Notes: generated by a model not told the origin, from the letters alone. A stretch of DNA of 64,000 bases from an uncultured Bacteroidia bacterium (GCA_903923905.1 CAIXZH010000054.1:1-64000); one strand, 5' to 3'. Shown: positions 48,859 through 59,749, counted from the stretch's first letter. A program made the numbers and translations.

Positions 48859-49004
48859 TAATTGTAACAATTTAGTTATTAGATGTATGTGTTGAAATTT
48901 AAATTTAAGCAAATACTTCAGCCTTCTACCTTCTTGCAGATCTTTATTTTTAATAGAAAATCTTATGCCGGAACAGCTAAGAGTATGTTTAAATTTGATT
49001 TTCA

Positions 49005-49117
49005 ACCCCGTCAGGGATTAAATATGGGTAGAAAATAGAATTGAATGCCAGGTTTCGTCCGGGTCGATATATTTTGGGGCTGTTGTATCTTCTACCCATA
49101 TTTTGTGCCAATGGCAC
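49005..49117. repeat. 113-bp structured repeat, copy A
   Basis: Order of parts: small hairpin CCC-GTCA-GGG (49005-49018), AAATATGGGTAGAA (49020-49033), centre with TTTCGTCCGGG (49053-), exact inverse TTCTACCCATATTT (49090-49103), and hairpin GTGCCAATGGCAC (49105-49117). The 14-bp inner arms are perfectly complementary. It lies in the 487-bp spacer between the M48 gene and the Spy-like gene, where nothing else was found. Confidence 0.8.
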
Positions 49118-49345
49118 TACCTGAAAATATATTCAAATAGCGAATCTCAAAGTCTAAAAAATTATCATATGATGATATTCAGGTTAGCTGCAGGCAGCCA
49201 GCGGCAAATCCACCAACTATTAATAAATGGCGTTAAACCTTAATAAATCTAGATTTTTTTAAAAAGATTAAACCTTTTAATTTGAGGATTATCCAATGGG
49301 AAATTTCAGTAATAGTTCTGAATTGGATTTTAAAAATTAAATAGT

Positions 49346-49846
49346 ATGAAAGCAAAAATTTTAAGTCTGGTATTATTGATGAGCTTGTCAGCAGCCCTGA
49401 TGGCCCAATCAACCGAAGTTGGTCCAAAGAAAGAATTCCGCGGACATCAAAGAGAGAATTTTCGGGGTGAAGAGTCAGTTGGATTCGGCCATGGGCTGAA
49501 CCTTACCGATGCACAAAAGGAGGCTTTTAAACAAAGTATGATGGCGATGCATAAACAGATAAAACCGATCCGTAATGAACTCGGTGAAGCTATGGCGCAT
49601 CAGAAAACACTTATGGGAACTGAGAATCCTGATTTAGCTGCTATTAACAGCAACATCGATAAAATAGGAGCTCTCCGTATCGAGATTGCAAAGATTCAGA
49701 TTAAAAACCGCCTCGATATGCGTGCTCAGTTAACTGATGAGCAACGGCAAAAGTTTGATTTATTTAAAGACAGAATGAATCAAGGTAAAGGACCCCGTGG
49801 AATGCAACATAAATGGGGCAATAAGTCAGAGCATCCTGATATGTAA
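49346..49846 (+). CDS. Spy/CpxP-like periplasmic protein
   Basis: A 166-residue secreted protein with a signal peptide (MKAKILSLVLLMSLSAALMA, cleavage after MAQ) and a helical LTxxQ-type core. The core is LNLTDAQKEAFKQSMM, then LTDEQRQKFDLFK, the two signature repeats of Spy/CpxP proteins. These bind unfolded proteins or metal in the periplasm. The flanks are rich in Arg/His/Gly. It has its own terminator and looks monocistronic. Confidence 0.82.
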   Translation: MKAKILSLVLLMSLSAALMAQSTEVGPKKEFRGHQRENFRGEESVGFGHGLNLTDAQKEAFKQSMMAMHKQIKPIRNELGEAMAHQKTLMGTENPDLAAINSNIDKIGALRIEIAKIQIKNRLDMRAQLTDEQRQKFDLFKDRMNQGKGPRGMQHKWGNKSEHPDM

Positions 49847-49864
49847 TTTCCGGTATCGCAATAG

Positions 49865-49910
49865 TAAAGGCTTCCTCAGAGTTTAGTCTCTGGGGAAGCC
49901 TTTACTTTTT
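49865..49910 (+). terminator. Rho-independent terminator after the Spy-like gene
   Basis: TAAAGGCTTCC (49865-49875) pairs perfectly with GGAAGCCTTTA (49894-49904) with further CAGAG/CTCTG pairing inside. It is followed by CTTTTT. It lies 18 bp after the stop codon. Confidence 0.88.
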
Positions 49911-50010
49911 AAACCATTTAATCCGCTAATTTATTGTATATTTGCACAATATTTAATTACGACTGATCTTTTTGAACTCAAAATGGATCAGCAACTAAAA
50001 ATCATTCATT

Positions 50011-51264
50011 TTGCCATTTAAGTCATTAGAAATTATTGAACCTATCCTTCAATCACTCCTCGAAGAAGGTTATTCCACCCCAACTCCAATTCAAGCCCAG
50101 GCAATCCCGATTGTTTTAGAAGGCACCGATTTATTGGGATGTGCCCAGACAGGAACCGGAAAAACAGCAGCTTTTGCTATTCCGATCCTCCAATTGTTAA
50201 GTATCAGCCAATCTTTTGATCGGCGGAAAAAGATCAGAAGCCTGATCCTTACACCAACACGTGAACTTGCTATTCAAATTGGTGAAAGCTTTAAAAATTA
50301 CGGAAGACACACCAAGCTCTCCTATACGGTAATTTTCGGCGGTGTTAATCAGTTTGCGCAAACTCAGGTATTACAACGGGGAGTTGATATATTGGTAGCA
50401 ACTCCAGGTCGTCTCCTTGATCTTATGAATCAGGGATTTATATCACTCAAAGACATAGAGATATTTGTTCTGGATGAAGCCGATTGTATGTTGGATATGG
50501 GTTTCATCCATGATGTGAAGAAGGTTCTGGCGGCACTTCCTAAAAAGCGTCAATCGCTTTTTTTCTCTGCAACCATGCCCCCCGAAATCGTCAAACTGGC
50601 TGATACGATCCTGAAGAATCCCCGCAAGGTTGAGATTACTCCTGGGCAGCCAACCGTAGATATCATAGAGCAGTTCATTTACTTTGTTGACAAGGGAAAT
50701 AAAAGTGCGCTGTTAATGGATGTATTAAGCGACCAGAATATAAAATCAGCCCTGGTATTTACCCGTACCAAGCATGGAGCCGATAAGGTTGTTAAGGATT
50801 TGCTCCGCCATAACATTAAAGCTGAGGCTATTCATGGGAATAAGGCTCAGAATGCACGGCAAAGAGCCTTGGCTAACTTTAAAGATCAGACTACCAGGGT
50901 GCTTGTGGCAACAGATATTGCTGCCCGCGGAATTGATGTCGATGAAATGGAGTTTGTGATCAATTATGAACTTCCCAATATTTCAGAGACTTACGTTCAC
51001 CGTATTGGCCGGACGGGTAGGGCAGGAGCCAAAGGTACTGCCTTCTCTTTCTGCGATGCAGAGGAAAAGGCATTCTTAAAGGATATTGAAAAGCTTATCC
51101 GAAAGAAGATTCCGGTGATCGATAACCATCCGTTTCCGCTGATTGACCATAATCCCGTAAAAGTGCCAAAACAACAACACCAAAGGCCGCAGCGCACCAA
51201 CTTTGCAAGACCTAAAACGGAGAGTTCCGGTGACCGGCACCGGTTGGTCAGGAATCCGAGGTAG
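50011..51264 (+). CDS. DEAD-box ATP-dependent RNA helicase (RhlE-like)
   Basis: RNA remodelling helicase of 417 residues. It shows the Q motif PTPIQAQAIP, Walker A AQTGTGKT, PTRELA, DEAD in VLDEADCMLDMGF, SAT, then the second RecA domain with ATDIAARGIDV and HRIGRTGRAG. A short basic tail (QRPQRTNFARPK) for RNA binding ends it. The frame begins with TTG at 50011 (PFKSLEIIEPIL follows as in relatives); the nearby ATG at 49983 is out of frame. Typical of cold-inducible rRNA helicases. Confidence 0.94.
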   Translation: MPFKSLEIIEPILQSLLEEGYSTPTPIQAQAIPIVLEGTDLLGCAQTGTGKTAAFAIPILQLLSISQSFDRRKKIRSLILTPTRELAIQIGESFKNYGRHTKLSYTVIFGGVNQFAQTQVLQRGVDILVATPGRLLDLMNQGFISLKDIEIFVLDEADCMLDMGFIHDVKKVLAALPKKRQSLFFSATMPPEIVKLADTILKNPRKVEITPGQPTVDIIEQFIYFVDKGNKSALLMDVLSDQNIKSALVFTRTKHGADKVVKDLLRHNIKAEAIHGNKAQNARQRALANFKDQTTRVLVATDIAARGIDVDEMEFVINYELPNISETYVHRIGRTGRAGAKGTAFSFCDAEEKAFLKDIEKLIRKKIPVIDNHPFPLIDHNPVKVPKQQHQRPQRTNFARPKTESSGDRHRLVRNPR

Positions 51265-51282
51265 GGTAACTTTTTGATTTAT

Positions 51283-51354
51283 GTTCCTTTGGGAACAAGA
51301 CATGAGTAGAATCCAACATACTATTTGAGAATTTCGTTCCATCCGGGACGAAAT
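51283..51354. repeat. Structured repeat, copy C (left half)
   Basis: Hairpin GTTCCTTTGGGAAC (51283-51296), then a degraded ATGAGTAGAA, then the centre hairpin ATTTCGT/ACGAAAT (51331-51354). The distance from first hairpin to centre is 48 bp, as in copies A (48) and B (49). The right half has decayed. It lies between convergent genes and may work as terminator. Confidence 0.7.
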
Positions 51355-51430
51355 TTTTTATTTTGACCTTGCAAACCAAGAGTATTGAAAATAGAGTTCA
51401 ATTCTTAATTATATTGTAGGTTTCAGCATA

Positions 51431-52546
51431 TTAAAGCCTGACTGTAGCTCCGGTTTTTGCACTCTCCCTGGCCGAATCCAGGATTTCCATCACAATCATG
51501 TTATTTTCAAGCGAGGATAAATCGAATGGCTTAAGGGTTATTTCCTTTCGAACAACTGCGGTCAGGAATGAAAACGGGTCGTTAAACGGGGCCTTATTTT
51601 CAGGTATCGACTCCTCAACCGGTTGTTTTGCGTCTTTCCAACGGTAGTTTAAATTATTCCGGTCTTCGCAGATCAGGTAGCCATGCTGACCATAAATTTC
51701 TGTGTTTTTTCTGCTGAACGGCCAGTTCCAGGAAGCCTGGATAATTACCTGCGCTTTGGGATAGGTCAGCAAGATAGTCGCTTCATCTTCCACCTTGGGA
51801 TAGATCTCAGGCTTAATTTGCTGCGTAATACAACTGACGCTCAAAGGTTTTTGTCCTTTCATGAGCCATATTGTAAGGTTGGCTCCGTAACATCCGAAAT
51901 CGGTGAGGGCTCCACCGCCGTTTAAGATCGGGTCGGTGAGCCATTCCAGGAATTCAACGTTGCATCCAATTTCCAATGGACCCTGATGACCGGTATGAAA
52001 AACGATTTTTCGCAGATCACCCGCTTTTTTCTGCTCAATAATCTCCTGCCACGCTCTTTGATGTGTTCCATACCAGGTGGTTTCATAATTTGTAAGCAGT
52101 TGAATATTATGTTTTTGGGCGAGATCCATCATTTTCCTGGCATGAGTCATATTTACAGCAAGGGGTTTTTCCACCATGATGTGGATCCCTTTTGGTGCAA
52201 AGAATTCAACGACTTTTAAATGATCATAGGTTGTTGTGAAGGTGCTGACAGCCTCTGGCCTGGTTTTCGACATCATCTCCTCCATCGTACCGAAAACAAT
52301 ATCCATGTTAAATCCGTATTGTTTAGCATATTTTTCGGCCAACCCCTTATTCGGCTCAACTATCGCGACAATTTTCAGGTCACCTGTTTTAGCACGTCCC
52401 AGAATTCCGTGAACATGGGTGTGCACCAGCCCGATTATGGCAACATTCAGCGGATTTGTCTGAAGATTCTGTGATATGGCACTGCCTGCAACTGCGACAG
52501 ATGCAGTGGTTATTCCTGCTTTTTGAATGAAAGATCGTCTATTCAT
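51431..52546 (-). CDS. Secreted Gfo/Idh/MocA-family oxidoreductase with Tat signal
   Basis: A 371-residue protein whose start at 52546 gives the twin-arginine leader NRRSFIQKAG plus a hydrophobic segment ending near AVAGSAIS. The open frame extends upstream, but only this Met fits the leader. It keeps the NAD-binding start VAIIGLVHTHVHG and EKP (VEKPLAVN). It also has the substrate-side GGGALTDFGCYGANL, as in Bacteroidota glycoside-processing oxidoreductases with bound NAD(H) exported by Tat. Substrate unknown. It is monocistronic. Confidence 0.87.
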   Translation of the reverse strand: MNRRSFIQKAGITTASVAVAGSAISQNLQTNPLNVAIIGLVHTHVHGILGRAKTGDLKIVAIVEPNKGLAEKYAKQYGFNMDIVFGTMEEMMSKTRPEAVSTFTTTYDHLKVVEFFAPKGIHIMVEKPLAVNMTHARKMMDLAQKHNIQLLTNYETTWYGTHQRAWQEIIEQKKAGDLRKIVFHTGHQGPLEIGCNVEFLEWLTDPILNGGGALTDFGCYGANLTIWLMKGQKPLSVSCITQQIKPEIYPKVEDEATILLTYPKAQVIIQASWNWPFSRKNTEIYGQHGYLICEDRNNLNYRWKDAKQPVEESIPENKAPFNDPFSFLTAVVRKEITLKPFDLSSLENNMIVMEILDSARESAKTGATVRL

Positions 52547-52764
52547 ATTTGGATTGCTTTGTTGTAAAAGTGCTGCTAATAAAGAATATTCTTTCAGCAA
52601 AGATTAACCGCCAACCAAATAAATGAAGCGAATAACCAGATGCTTCCGGTTCAAATGAAGAGTCTTTAAAAATAGCAAAAAAAAATGCTACCAAATCACT
52701 CAAAATCCAAATTTCACCAAAGCGTAGATTTTACTTAAATAAATGTTTGAAATTTTATTTTATA

Positions 52765-52877
52765 TTCCATCTGGAACAAAATATTGGTAGAAGTAAAATT
52801 TTCAGAATTGATATTTCGTCCGGGCGAAACAGTGCATTTTAATCTTTTTACCACCCATATCGTATCCCTGACAGGAT
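52765..52877. repeat. 113-bp structured repeat, copy B
   Basis: Hairpin TTCC-ATCT-GGAA (52765-52776), AATATTGGTAGAAG, centre hairpin TTTCGTCCGGGCGAAA (52814-52829), TACCACCCATAT, and hairpin ATCCCTGACAGGAT (52864-52877). Length and internal spacing equal copy A. It fills the spacer between the Tat oxidoreductase and the end of atpG. Confidence 0.8.
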
Positions 52878-52958
52878 TAGAGTTTAAATTTTAAAAGCCT
52901 TTACTATTTTGTGAATTTTGGTGATTTAGAGTTTTGGAGGCGAAGATACTATCAGTAG

Positions 52959-53849
52959 TCATGATTTTTCCTTGGAAAGTGCTTCGGATCCGGAGATTAC
53001 ATCAAACAATTCCTCATCAATTGTACTTTGCCGCAAACGATGGAAAGTTCGGTTGAGATCCTCCAGCAGTTCATCAATGTTTTTCTCTGCCCGTTGCATC
53101 GAGGCCAATCTGCTGGCGTTTTCGCTTGCCAATGATTCTGCACACGCTCTGAAAAGCGAGATAAACAAATACTGACGGATTAGTCCATGTAAGGTTGGGG
53201 TTATACCATTAATAGCCTCAGGAATATTGTATGTAGGCCATTTCAATTGTGCGACGCTTTTATACCATTGATCATCGAGAGGTAAAAGGCGTTGTACAAA
53301 CGGCTCATAAACAGCACCGGGTTTCGGTTTGTTATGAAAAATATAGAATTGCGAAATTTCTCCATTTTCCCTTGAAGATTCACTTTCGAGAAGTATTTGG
53401 CCAATAACCGGTGTAATGGTATTCACAGAATTTGGAACGGGAAAAACGCCTGCAATGGGTAATCCTGAGTCCTCCAGACGAGATTGCATCCTTTCTCCAA
53501 CTGCCCAGATTCGCTTTTCAACCGGGAAATTACTCATTGTCCTTTGAGTAAAGTCTGCCAATATATCATTGAATTGTCCGACAAGCCCCTGATCGGACCC
53601 AAAAACCAGCGCCCCGATTCTATCATTTTGAGCATAACCTGTTTTTTCATCGGGAATGAGCACTTCTCCATTATGGAAACAGACTTTCAGCCCTAATTCG
53701 ACGGTTGTATAATAATCGGCCAATGAACTTACCGCCTTTTCATATTGTACAATATTGGAAGCAGCCAAAACCTTCATGGTTCTGACAACGGACTCAAGAT
53801 CTGTTGCTCCGGTGATTTTGCGCCTTAAGCTTTCAAGGGTATCACTCAT
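52959..53849 (-). CDS. atpG: N-type ATPase gamma subunit
   Basis: Central rotor stalk, 296 residues, with the coiled N-terminus ([28 protein letters not shown]) and the C-terminal helix [20 protein letters not shown] that turns inside the alpha/beta ring. It is longer and more divergent than housekeeping gamma, as in N-ATPases. Its start overlaps the atpA stop by 4 bp (ATGA), the last gene of the operon. Confidence 0.92.
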   Translation of the reverse strand: MSDTLESLRRKITGATDLESVVRTMKVLAASNIVQYEKAVSSLADYYTTVELGLKVCFHNGEVLIPDEKTGYAQNDRIGALVFGSDQGLVGQFNDILADFTQRTMSNFPVEKRIWAVGERMQSRLEDSGLPIAGVFPVPNSVNTITPVIGQILLESESSRENGEISQFYIFHNKPKPGAVYEPFVQRLLPLDDQWYKSVAQLKWPTYNIPEAINGITPTLHGLIRQYLFISLFRACAESLASENASRLASMQRAEKNIDELLEDLNRTFHRLRQSTIDEELFDVISGSEALSKEKS

Positions 53850-55375
53850 AATCGTTGTGTATATTGTTCAATAGCTTTAATTGCAAGTTGCAGAATTACC
53901 TGTCGGTCCTCCTCGCTGAATTGTGCAGTGGAAATGAACCGTTGGCGGATATCTTCAGGGAGTTGACCAGCAGCTTCACGTAAGGTCTGTTCGGCCTCCT
54001 TCATGCGGGGAAGTGGCACCGCATCGAAAAAACCATTTGTAAGAGCCAGAAGCACAACTATTTGATCAGATAATGGAATCGGGGATGAGGCGGGCTGCTT
54101 GAGACAGGCACGGATCCGTCGTCCATGCTCGATTATTTTTCGGGTATGTTCATCAAGCCGCGTACCAAACTTGGCAAAGGTCTCCAGCTCTTCAAACTGG
54201 GAATAGGCTAGTTTTAAGGCACTTGTTACTGACCGGTATGCAGGTCGCTGAGCTTTACCTCCCACTCGTGAAACCGATTTTCCGACATCTACCGCTGGAA
54301 GAACACCTAATTCGAATAAGGTTGGTGAAAGATAGATCTGGCCATCTGTAATAGAGATCAGATTGGTCGGAATGTAGGCAGAGATGTTCTGGGCTTCAGT
54401 TTCAACTATAGGAAGGGCTGTCAAAGATCCTCCGCCCAGCTCATTCCTTAAATGAGTTGAACGTTCCAGGAGCCTTGAATGAATGTAGAATATATCTCCC
54501 GGAAACGCTTCGCGTCCCGGCGGGCGGCGCAGTAAAAGCGATAACTCACGGTAAGCACGGGCGTGATGGGTAAGGTCATCATATATGATAAGAACATCTT
54601 TCCCTTTCCCCATAAAATATTCGCCAATACTGGTAGCAGCATATGGGGCAATAAAATTTAAACCCGGGGCCTCATTCCCTTCCGTGACAATTACAATGGT
54701 ATAATCCATCGCCCCTTTGTCGCGCAGATCGGCCACCACTTTGGCGACGCTGGCTGCCCGCTGACCGATCGAACAATATATACATAATACATTCTGATCG
54801 TGCTGGTTGATGATGGTGTCAATCGCAATGGCTGTCTTTCCGGTCTGGCGGTCCCCCATAATGAGCTCCCGCTGTCCACGCCCAACCGGGATTAATGCAT
54901 CAATAACTTTAAGGCCTGTTTGCAGCGGAACTATTACAGGTTCACGGTCCACAATCGCCGGTGAAGGGCGTTCTATAGGAAAGCGTTTTTCAAAAACCAG
55001 GGGACCTTTTTCGTCGAGAGGCTCACCAAGCGGATTAATAACCCGCCCGATCAATGAATCACCTACCGGCACATCCATTACCCTTCCGGTGCGCTCTGCC
55101 TCATCTCCTGTATGAAGATGTGAGTATTCTCCGAGCAGGACAACCCCCACTTCATTTTCATCAACATTAAAGGCAATCCCATATAAGTTTCCGGGGAATT
55201 TCAGTAATTCTTCAAACCCAACCCCCGGAAGACCGGAAACTTTTACTATTCCTGTCGATAAAGTGGTAACGATACCAACTTCCCGGGGCGTTAGTTGTGG
55301 TTCAAAGTCATTCAGCGATTGATTTATTCCATCAAACGTATGGTCAAGAAGGTTATGTAGATTAATTGATTCCAT
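53846..55375 (-). CDS. atpA: N-type ATPase alpha subunit
   Basis: Non-catalytic nucleotide-binding subunit, 509 residues. Walker A is [13 protein letters not shown] and the visible segments [48 protein letters not shown] are standard. The arginine finger region [16 protein letters not shown] is present. It starts 9 bp after the b-subunit gene and overlaps atpG by 4 bp. Confidence 0.96.
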   Translation of the reverse strand: MESINLHNLLDHTFDGINQSLNDFEPQLTPREVGIVTTLSTGIVKVSGLPGVGFEELLKFPGNLYGIAFNVDENEVGVVLLGEYSHLHTGDEAERTGRVMDVPVGDSLIGRVINPLGEPLDEKGPLVFEKRFPIERPSPAIVDREPVIVPLQTGLKVIDALIPVGRGQRELIMGDRQTGKTAIAIDTIINQHDQNVLCIYCSIGQRAASVAKVVADLRDKGAMDYTIVIVTEGNEAPGLNFIAPYAATSIGEYFMGKGKDVLIIYDDLTHHARAYRELSLLLRRPPGREAFPGDIFYIHSRLLERSTHLRNELGGGSLTALPIVETEAQNISAYIPTNLISITDGQIYLSPTLFELGVLPAVDVGKSVSRVGGKAQRPAYRSVTSALKLAYSQFEELETFAKFGTRLDEHTRKIIEHGRRIRACLKQPASSPIPLSDQIVVLLALTNGFFDAVPLPRMKEAEQTLREAAGQLPEDIRQRFISTAQFSEEDRQVILQLAIKAIEQYTQRL

Positions 55376-55384
55376 ATCAGCTTG

Positions 55385-56170
55385 TTAAGTGATATTTTCT
55401 GACGTCGTTTCTGTGTTTTGGTTTAGTAGCTTAGCAAGGTGGGTTTCCAGAGAAGCAAGGTAGTCATCGATGGTCCAGGATACCTTGAATCCATTTGCAA
55501 TTAGTTCTATTCCACTAACTGTGTCAGGCAATGTTTCAAAGTTTATTCCGGCACTGATTTTTAAATTGTTTTTAAGGACAGTATGAATTGCATCTTGCTG
55601 ATTCATTGATAATTTAAACATACTTCGTATTGAAATTTCTTTCTCAGAGTGGTTTAATGCCAGATAAAAAAACTCCTTTTCATCCGTTTTTAAACCATTG
55701 ATGCGACTTATGAATACTCCGGCCATCTGATCCTCCAGATTTACCCCGGCCAGATCTGCAAGCGTTTTCCGGACGATGGCAAAAACTTCGGTTCGGGTTC
55801 GGCGGATAATCTCGGAGCCCATATTCAGTTGCTCAGTTCTGAGAGATTCCTGCAGGTGAAAGCGCAATGCTTCAACTTCTTTTCGTGTCTGTTCCAGAAG
55901 CTTTTGCCGTTCAAGGTTTACCTCACTGATTGCACCGATTAACAGATCGTGTCGTTGCTGATCAAAATCTGTGTTTTTTTGCTGATAGTTTTCCAATTCC
56001 TTAAGGGCATTGGTCCTAGTTGCTTCAGCTGCATGCAGTTGACTCGAAATCAGGTTTTCCCTTTCGTCAATAGCATCAAGTATTGGCTTGTACAGGTATC
56101 GTTTCAAAAGCCAAACCAGAACCAGGAAATTAACCAGTTGTGCAATCAGTGTGAACCAGTCGAATAGCAT
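55385..56170 (-). CDS. atpF: N-type ATPase b subunit with a delta-like C-terminal part
   Basis: Peripheral stalk protein. An N-terminal membrane helix (LFDWFTLIAQLVNFLVLVWLL) and a basic RYLYKPILDAIDERE precede a long coiled coil to about residue 140. The 261-residue length is far above the usual 160. The last 60 or so residues (SGIELIANGFKVSWTIDDYLASLE) read like the C-terminal end of the delta/OSCP subunit (the GIxLxxGxxxxDxSxxxxLxxL pattern). No separate delta gene exists in the operon, which supports the b-delta reading. It is 2 bp after atpE. Confidence 0.9.
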   Translation of the reverse strand: MLFDWFTLIAQLVNFLVLVWLLKRYLYKPILDAIDERENLISSQLHAAEATRTNALKELENYQQKNTDFDQQRHDLLIGAISEVNLERQKLLEQTRKEVEALRFHLQESLRTEQLNMGSEIIRRTRTEVFAIVRKTLADLAGVNLEDQMAGVFISRINGLKTDEKEFFYLALNHSEKEISIRSMFKLSMNQQDAIHTVLKNNLKISAGINFETLPDTVSGIELIANGFKVSWTIDDYLASLETHLAKLLNQNTETTSENIT

Positions 56171-56172
56171 GA

Positions 56173-56454
56173 TCAGCCTCCTGCGACTTTGGTAATTACA
56201 AAGTTCCAGAACGGATTTGCAAAGAGAAGAATCATTGAAACTACAAAACAGTAAATTGCCATTGACTCGATCATTGCAAGTCCAACGAATAAAGTACGTG
56301 TAATAGTAGATGCTGCATCGGGCTGCTGAGCAATTGAGGTCAGGGCAGATACAACGGCCTTGCCTTCGCCCAGAGCAGGTCCTATACTTCCAATTGCCAT
56401 GGTTATACCAGCAGTCAGGATGGATGCTGCTCCAATAATTGTGATGTTGTCCAT
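56173..56454 (-). CDS. atpE: N-type ATPase c subunit
   Basis: Rotor-ring subunit, a 93-residue two-helix hairpin. Helix 1 carries GITMAIGSIGPALGEGKAV with Glu30, and helix 2 carries AMIESMAIYCFVV with Glu63, Ser64 and Tyr68. The second acidic residue in helix 1 and the ES-Y arrangement match the N-ATPase set that was proposed to bind Na+. An N-ATPase ring from Burkholderia has been interpreted as proton-binding, so the ion is uncertain. It follows atpB by 38 bp. Confidence 0.94.
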   Translation of the reverse strand: MDNITIIGAASILTAGITMAIGSIGPALGEGKAVVSALTSIAQQPDAASTITRTLFVGLAMIESMAIYCFVVSMILLFANPFWNFVITKVAGG

Positions 56455-56492
56455 AAAGTGTTCCTCCTTTGTTATTTTAGTTACAATTTATT

Positions 56493-57176
56493 TTAGGTTT
56501 CAGTCTCTTTACCCGATTCCTGTGCGGCAGCTGCAATAAAAACCGATGCAAGAATAGTAAATATGTAAGCCTGGACAGAACCGGTAAGGAGACCAAAAGC
56601 AGTCATTACTATCGGAAAGATAAGGGGTGTAATCGTCAATAAAATTCCAATTATCATTACACCGCTCATCATATTCCCAAACAGACGAACCGCCAAAGCA
56701 AGAGTCCGTGAAAACTCACTGATAATATGAAAAGGAAGCATAATGGGCAATGGCTTAACGTACGATTTAAGGTAGTTCAGGATACCATGTTCTGAAATAT
56801 TAAAAAATGGAACGGCGAAAAACACGGAAATTGCGAGTGCTGCAGTGGTGGAAAGCGAACTAGTAGGCGGTTCGTAAATTGGCAGGATTGTCAGAAGATT
56901 AGAAAGAAGAAGAAATAAAAATAGAGTTCCCAAAAATGCCAGATACCTTTCGGCCTTTTGTAATCCCACCTCTTCAATTTGCTGTTTGATACCGGTCACA
57001 ATCATCTCAAGAACACTTTGCCATCGCGTAACTTTGACTCGGGACTTCAGTTTTCGGGTTATCAGTACCGAGCCAATCGCCATGAATGCCATTAAAATCC
57101 AGGTGGTGACAATGGTGAGGTTGAGCTTCACAAAGCCGTATTCGAAAAAGACGACATCATCAGGACTGATTCTCAT
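56493..57176 (-). CDS. atpB: N-type ATPase a subunit
   Basis: Membrane stator that forms the ion half-channels, 227 residues. The essential Arg is in SRTLALAVRLFGNMMSG, with further helices LIFPIVMTAFGLLTGSVQAYIF and a C-terminal AAAAQESGKETET tail. There is no signal-like N-terminal extension, unlike Bacteroidota housekeeping a subunits. It begins 2 bp after atpR. Confidence 0.95.
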   Translation of the reverse strand: MRISPDDVVFFEYGFVKLNLTIVTTWILMAFMAIGSVLITRKLKSRVKVTRWQSVLEMIVTGIKQQIEEVGLQKAERYLAFLGTLFLFLLLSNLLTILPIYEPPTSSLSTTAALAISVFFAVPFFNISEHGILNYLKSYVKPLPIMLPFHIISEFSRTLALAVRLFGNMMSGVMIIGILLTITPLIFPIVMTAFGLLTGSVQAYIFTILASVFIAAAAQESGKETET

Positions 57177-57178
57177 GG

Positions 57179-57478
57179 TTATCCCTCCTTTTCCAGTGGT
57201 TTTGAATTATCCTTTATCTGCGTAATCCGCATGATTATGGTCCGGGCAATAATAAACCCTATCAAACAAATCAACGCTCTTTCCCAGTGGCCTCTTGAAA
57301 GATAATAAAACACGATAATCACAATTCCAATGCGGACAAAAAGACTTGTCAAAAACCACAGTGCCGGTGTTTTTGAAAGAAGACCCTTTTTGGTTGTCCA
57401 CCAAAGCCCGCCGAAAAAGAACAAACCAAGGAGGATACCCATTATTAGAGTTATTAGGATCATACCTGTCTCATTCAT
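57179..57478 (-). CDS. atpR: N-ATPase accessory subunit AtpR
   Basis: A 99-residue protein with three membrane segments: MILITLIMGILLGLFFFGGL, ALWFLTSLFVRIGIVIIVFYY and ALICLIGFIIARTIIMRI. The buried arginines in FVRIG and ARTIIMR are the mark of AtpR, thought to face the c-ring acidic residues. The Met at 57478 is chosen over the frame start at 57553 because it leaves an 8-bp ATGAATGA overlap with atpQ and the usual length. AtpR occurs only in N-type operons. Confidence 0.9.
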   Translation of the reverse strand: MNETGMILITLIMGILLGLFFFGGLWWTTKKGLLSKTPALWFLTSLFVRIGIVIIVFYYLSRGHWERALICLIGFIIARTIIMRITQIKDNSKPLEKEG

Positions 57479-57791
57479 TTTTCTCCTCCTTGTCTTTATG
57501 AATGTCCTTATCTTCACGCGAAAGCCAGTGCCATGCCGTGGCACATCCGGCAATCAAACCAATCAGGAGCAGTGTAAGTGTCCAGGATTGTTTCCCTGGA
57601 AATTGTTTGTCCAGCCAAACACCCAGGAAAGCTCCCAGCAGGGTAGGGACGACAACTGACCATCCCACCAGTCCAAACATCCCTAACCCAAATAGCACAC
57701 TATGTTTGGATTTACTTTTTTCCTTCAGTTTCCGAGTTTCTTTAGATTCTACCATTTGGCTGAATTTATTTTGCTTACTGTTGTTCTGCAT
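57471..57791 (-). CDS. atpQ: N-ATPase accessory subunit AtpQ (AtpI-like)
   Basis: A 106-residue protein with a basic N-terminus and two membrane helices (SVLFGLGMFGLVGWSVVVP and WTLTLLLIGLIAGCATAW), separated by LLGAFLGVWLDKQFP. That resembles ATPase gene-1/AtpI proteins with the conserved GxxLGxxLD signature. A charged EDKDIHKDKEEKNE tail follows. Its position between atpC and atpR is diagnostic for N-ATPases. Confidence 0.9.
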   Translation of the reverse strand: MQNNSKQNKFSQMVESKETRKLKEKSKSKHSVLFGLGMFGLVGWSVVVPTLLGAFLGVWLDKQFPGKQSWTLTLLLIGLIAGCATAWHWLSREDKDIHKDKEEKNE

Positions 57792-57803
57792 CTGATCCGT
57801 GAA

Positions 57804-58208
57804 TTATTTGTGCCGGAATTCCTCAAACCGGCGTATAAAACCCAATTCAAGTTTTGCCATTACAGAACGCACTTTTTTCTCATGGTCATCTAATTTCATA
57901 TATTCCTGAGAAACAGTTTGATGTAAACTTCCCAATTCTGCTCCTCCAACGGCGTTGCGCGCCGACACCAGTACTTCTTCACCTGCCTTGACTAATATTC
58001 CTTCATCTACAGCCAGATATACCACACTCCCGGATTCTGTTTCATATAAAAGAATTCCAGGGGCCAGAGCCGCGGCACAATCCAGACGACGAGGAAAAAT
58101 GCCAAAAGAGCCTTGAAAGGTTTCTGCAACAATACGTTTGATCCCTTTCAGATCCGCAAACACCTGGTGTGGAAGCAGAATTTTAAGATTCATAAGATTT
58201 TGTTCCAT
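57804..58208 (-). CDS. atpC: N-type ATPase epsilon subunit
   Basis: Central-stalk subunit, 134 residues. The N-terminal beta-sandwich carries LKILLPHQVF, FGIFPRRLDCAAALAPGIL and VYLAVDEGILVKAGEEVLVS. A short helical C-terminus follows (SVMAKLELGFIRRFEEFRHK) that could bend into an inhibitory position. It lies 23 bp after atpD and 12 bp before atpQ. Confidence 0.92.
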   Translation of the reverse strand: MEQNLMNLKILLPHQVFADLKGIKRIVAETFQGSFGIFPRRLDCAAALAPGILLYETESGSVVYLAVDEGILVKAGEEVLVSARNAVGGAELGSLHQTVSQEYMKLDDHEKKVRSVMAKLELGFIRRFEEFRHK

Positions 58209-58231
58209 CTTAAAAGGCTAATTGGTTTATT

Positions 58232-59632
<1,401 letters not shown>

Positions 59633-59749
59633 CTATTCAATTAATGGTCACTTTAAATATACACAATATTTTTATAATAATTAATAAAATTATCAACCTT
59701 TTTCAAAAAGTTCAGAGAATTTTAAATCATTACATTTCAGAATTCTGAC

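Noticed and set aside
54807-55115. 102-codon plus-strand frame inside atpA
   Set aside because: Shadow of the conserved Walker A region of atpA on the other strand.
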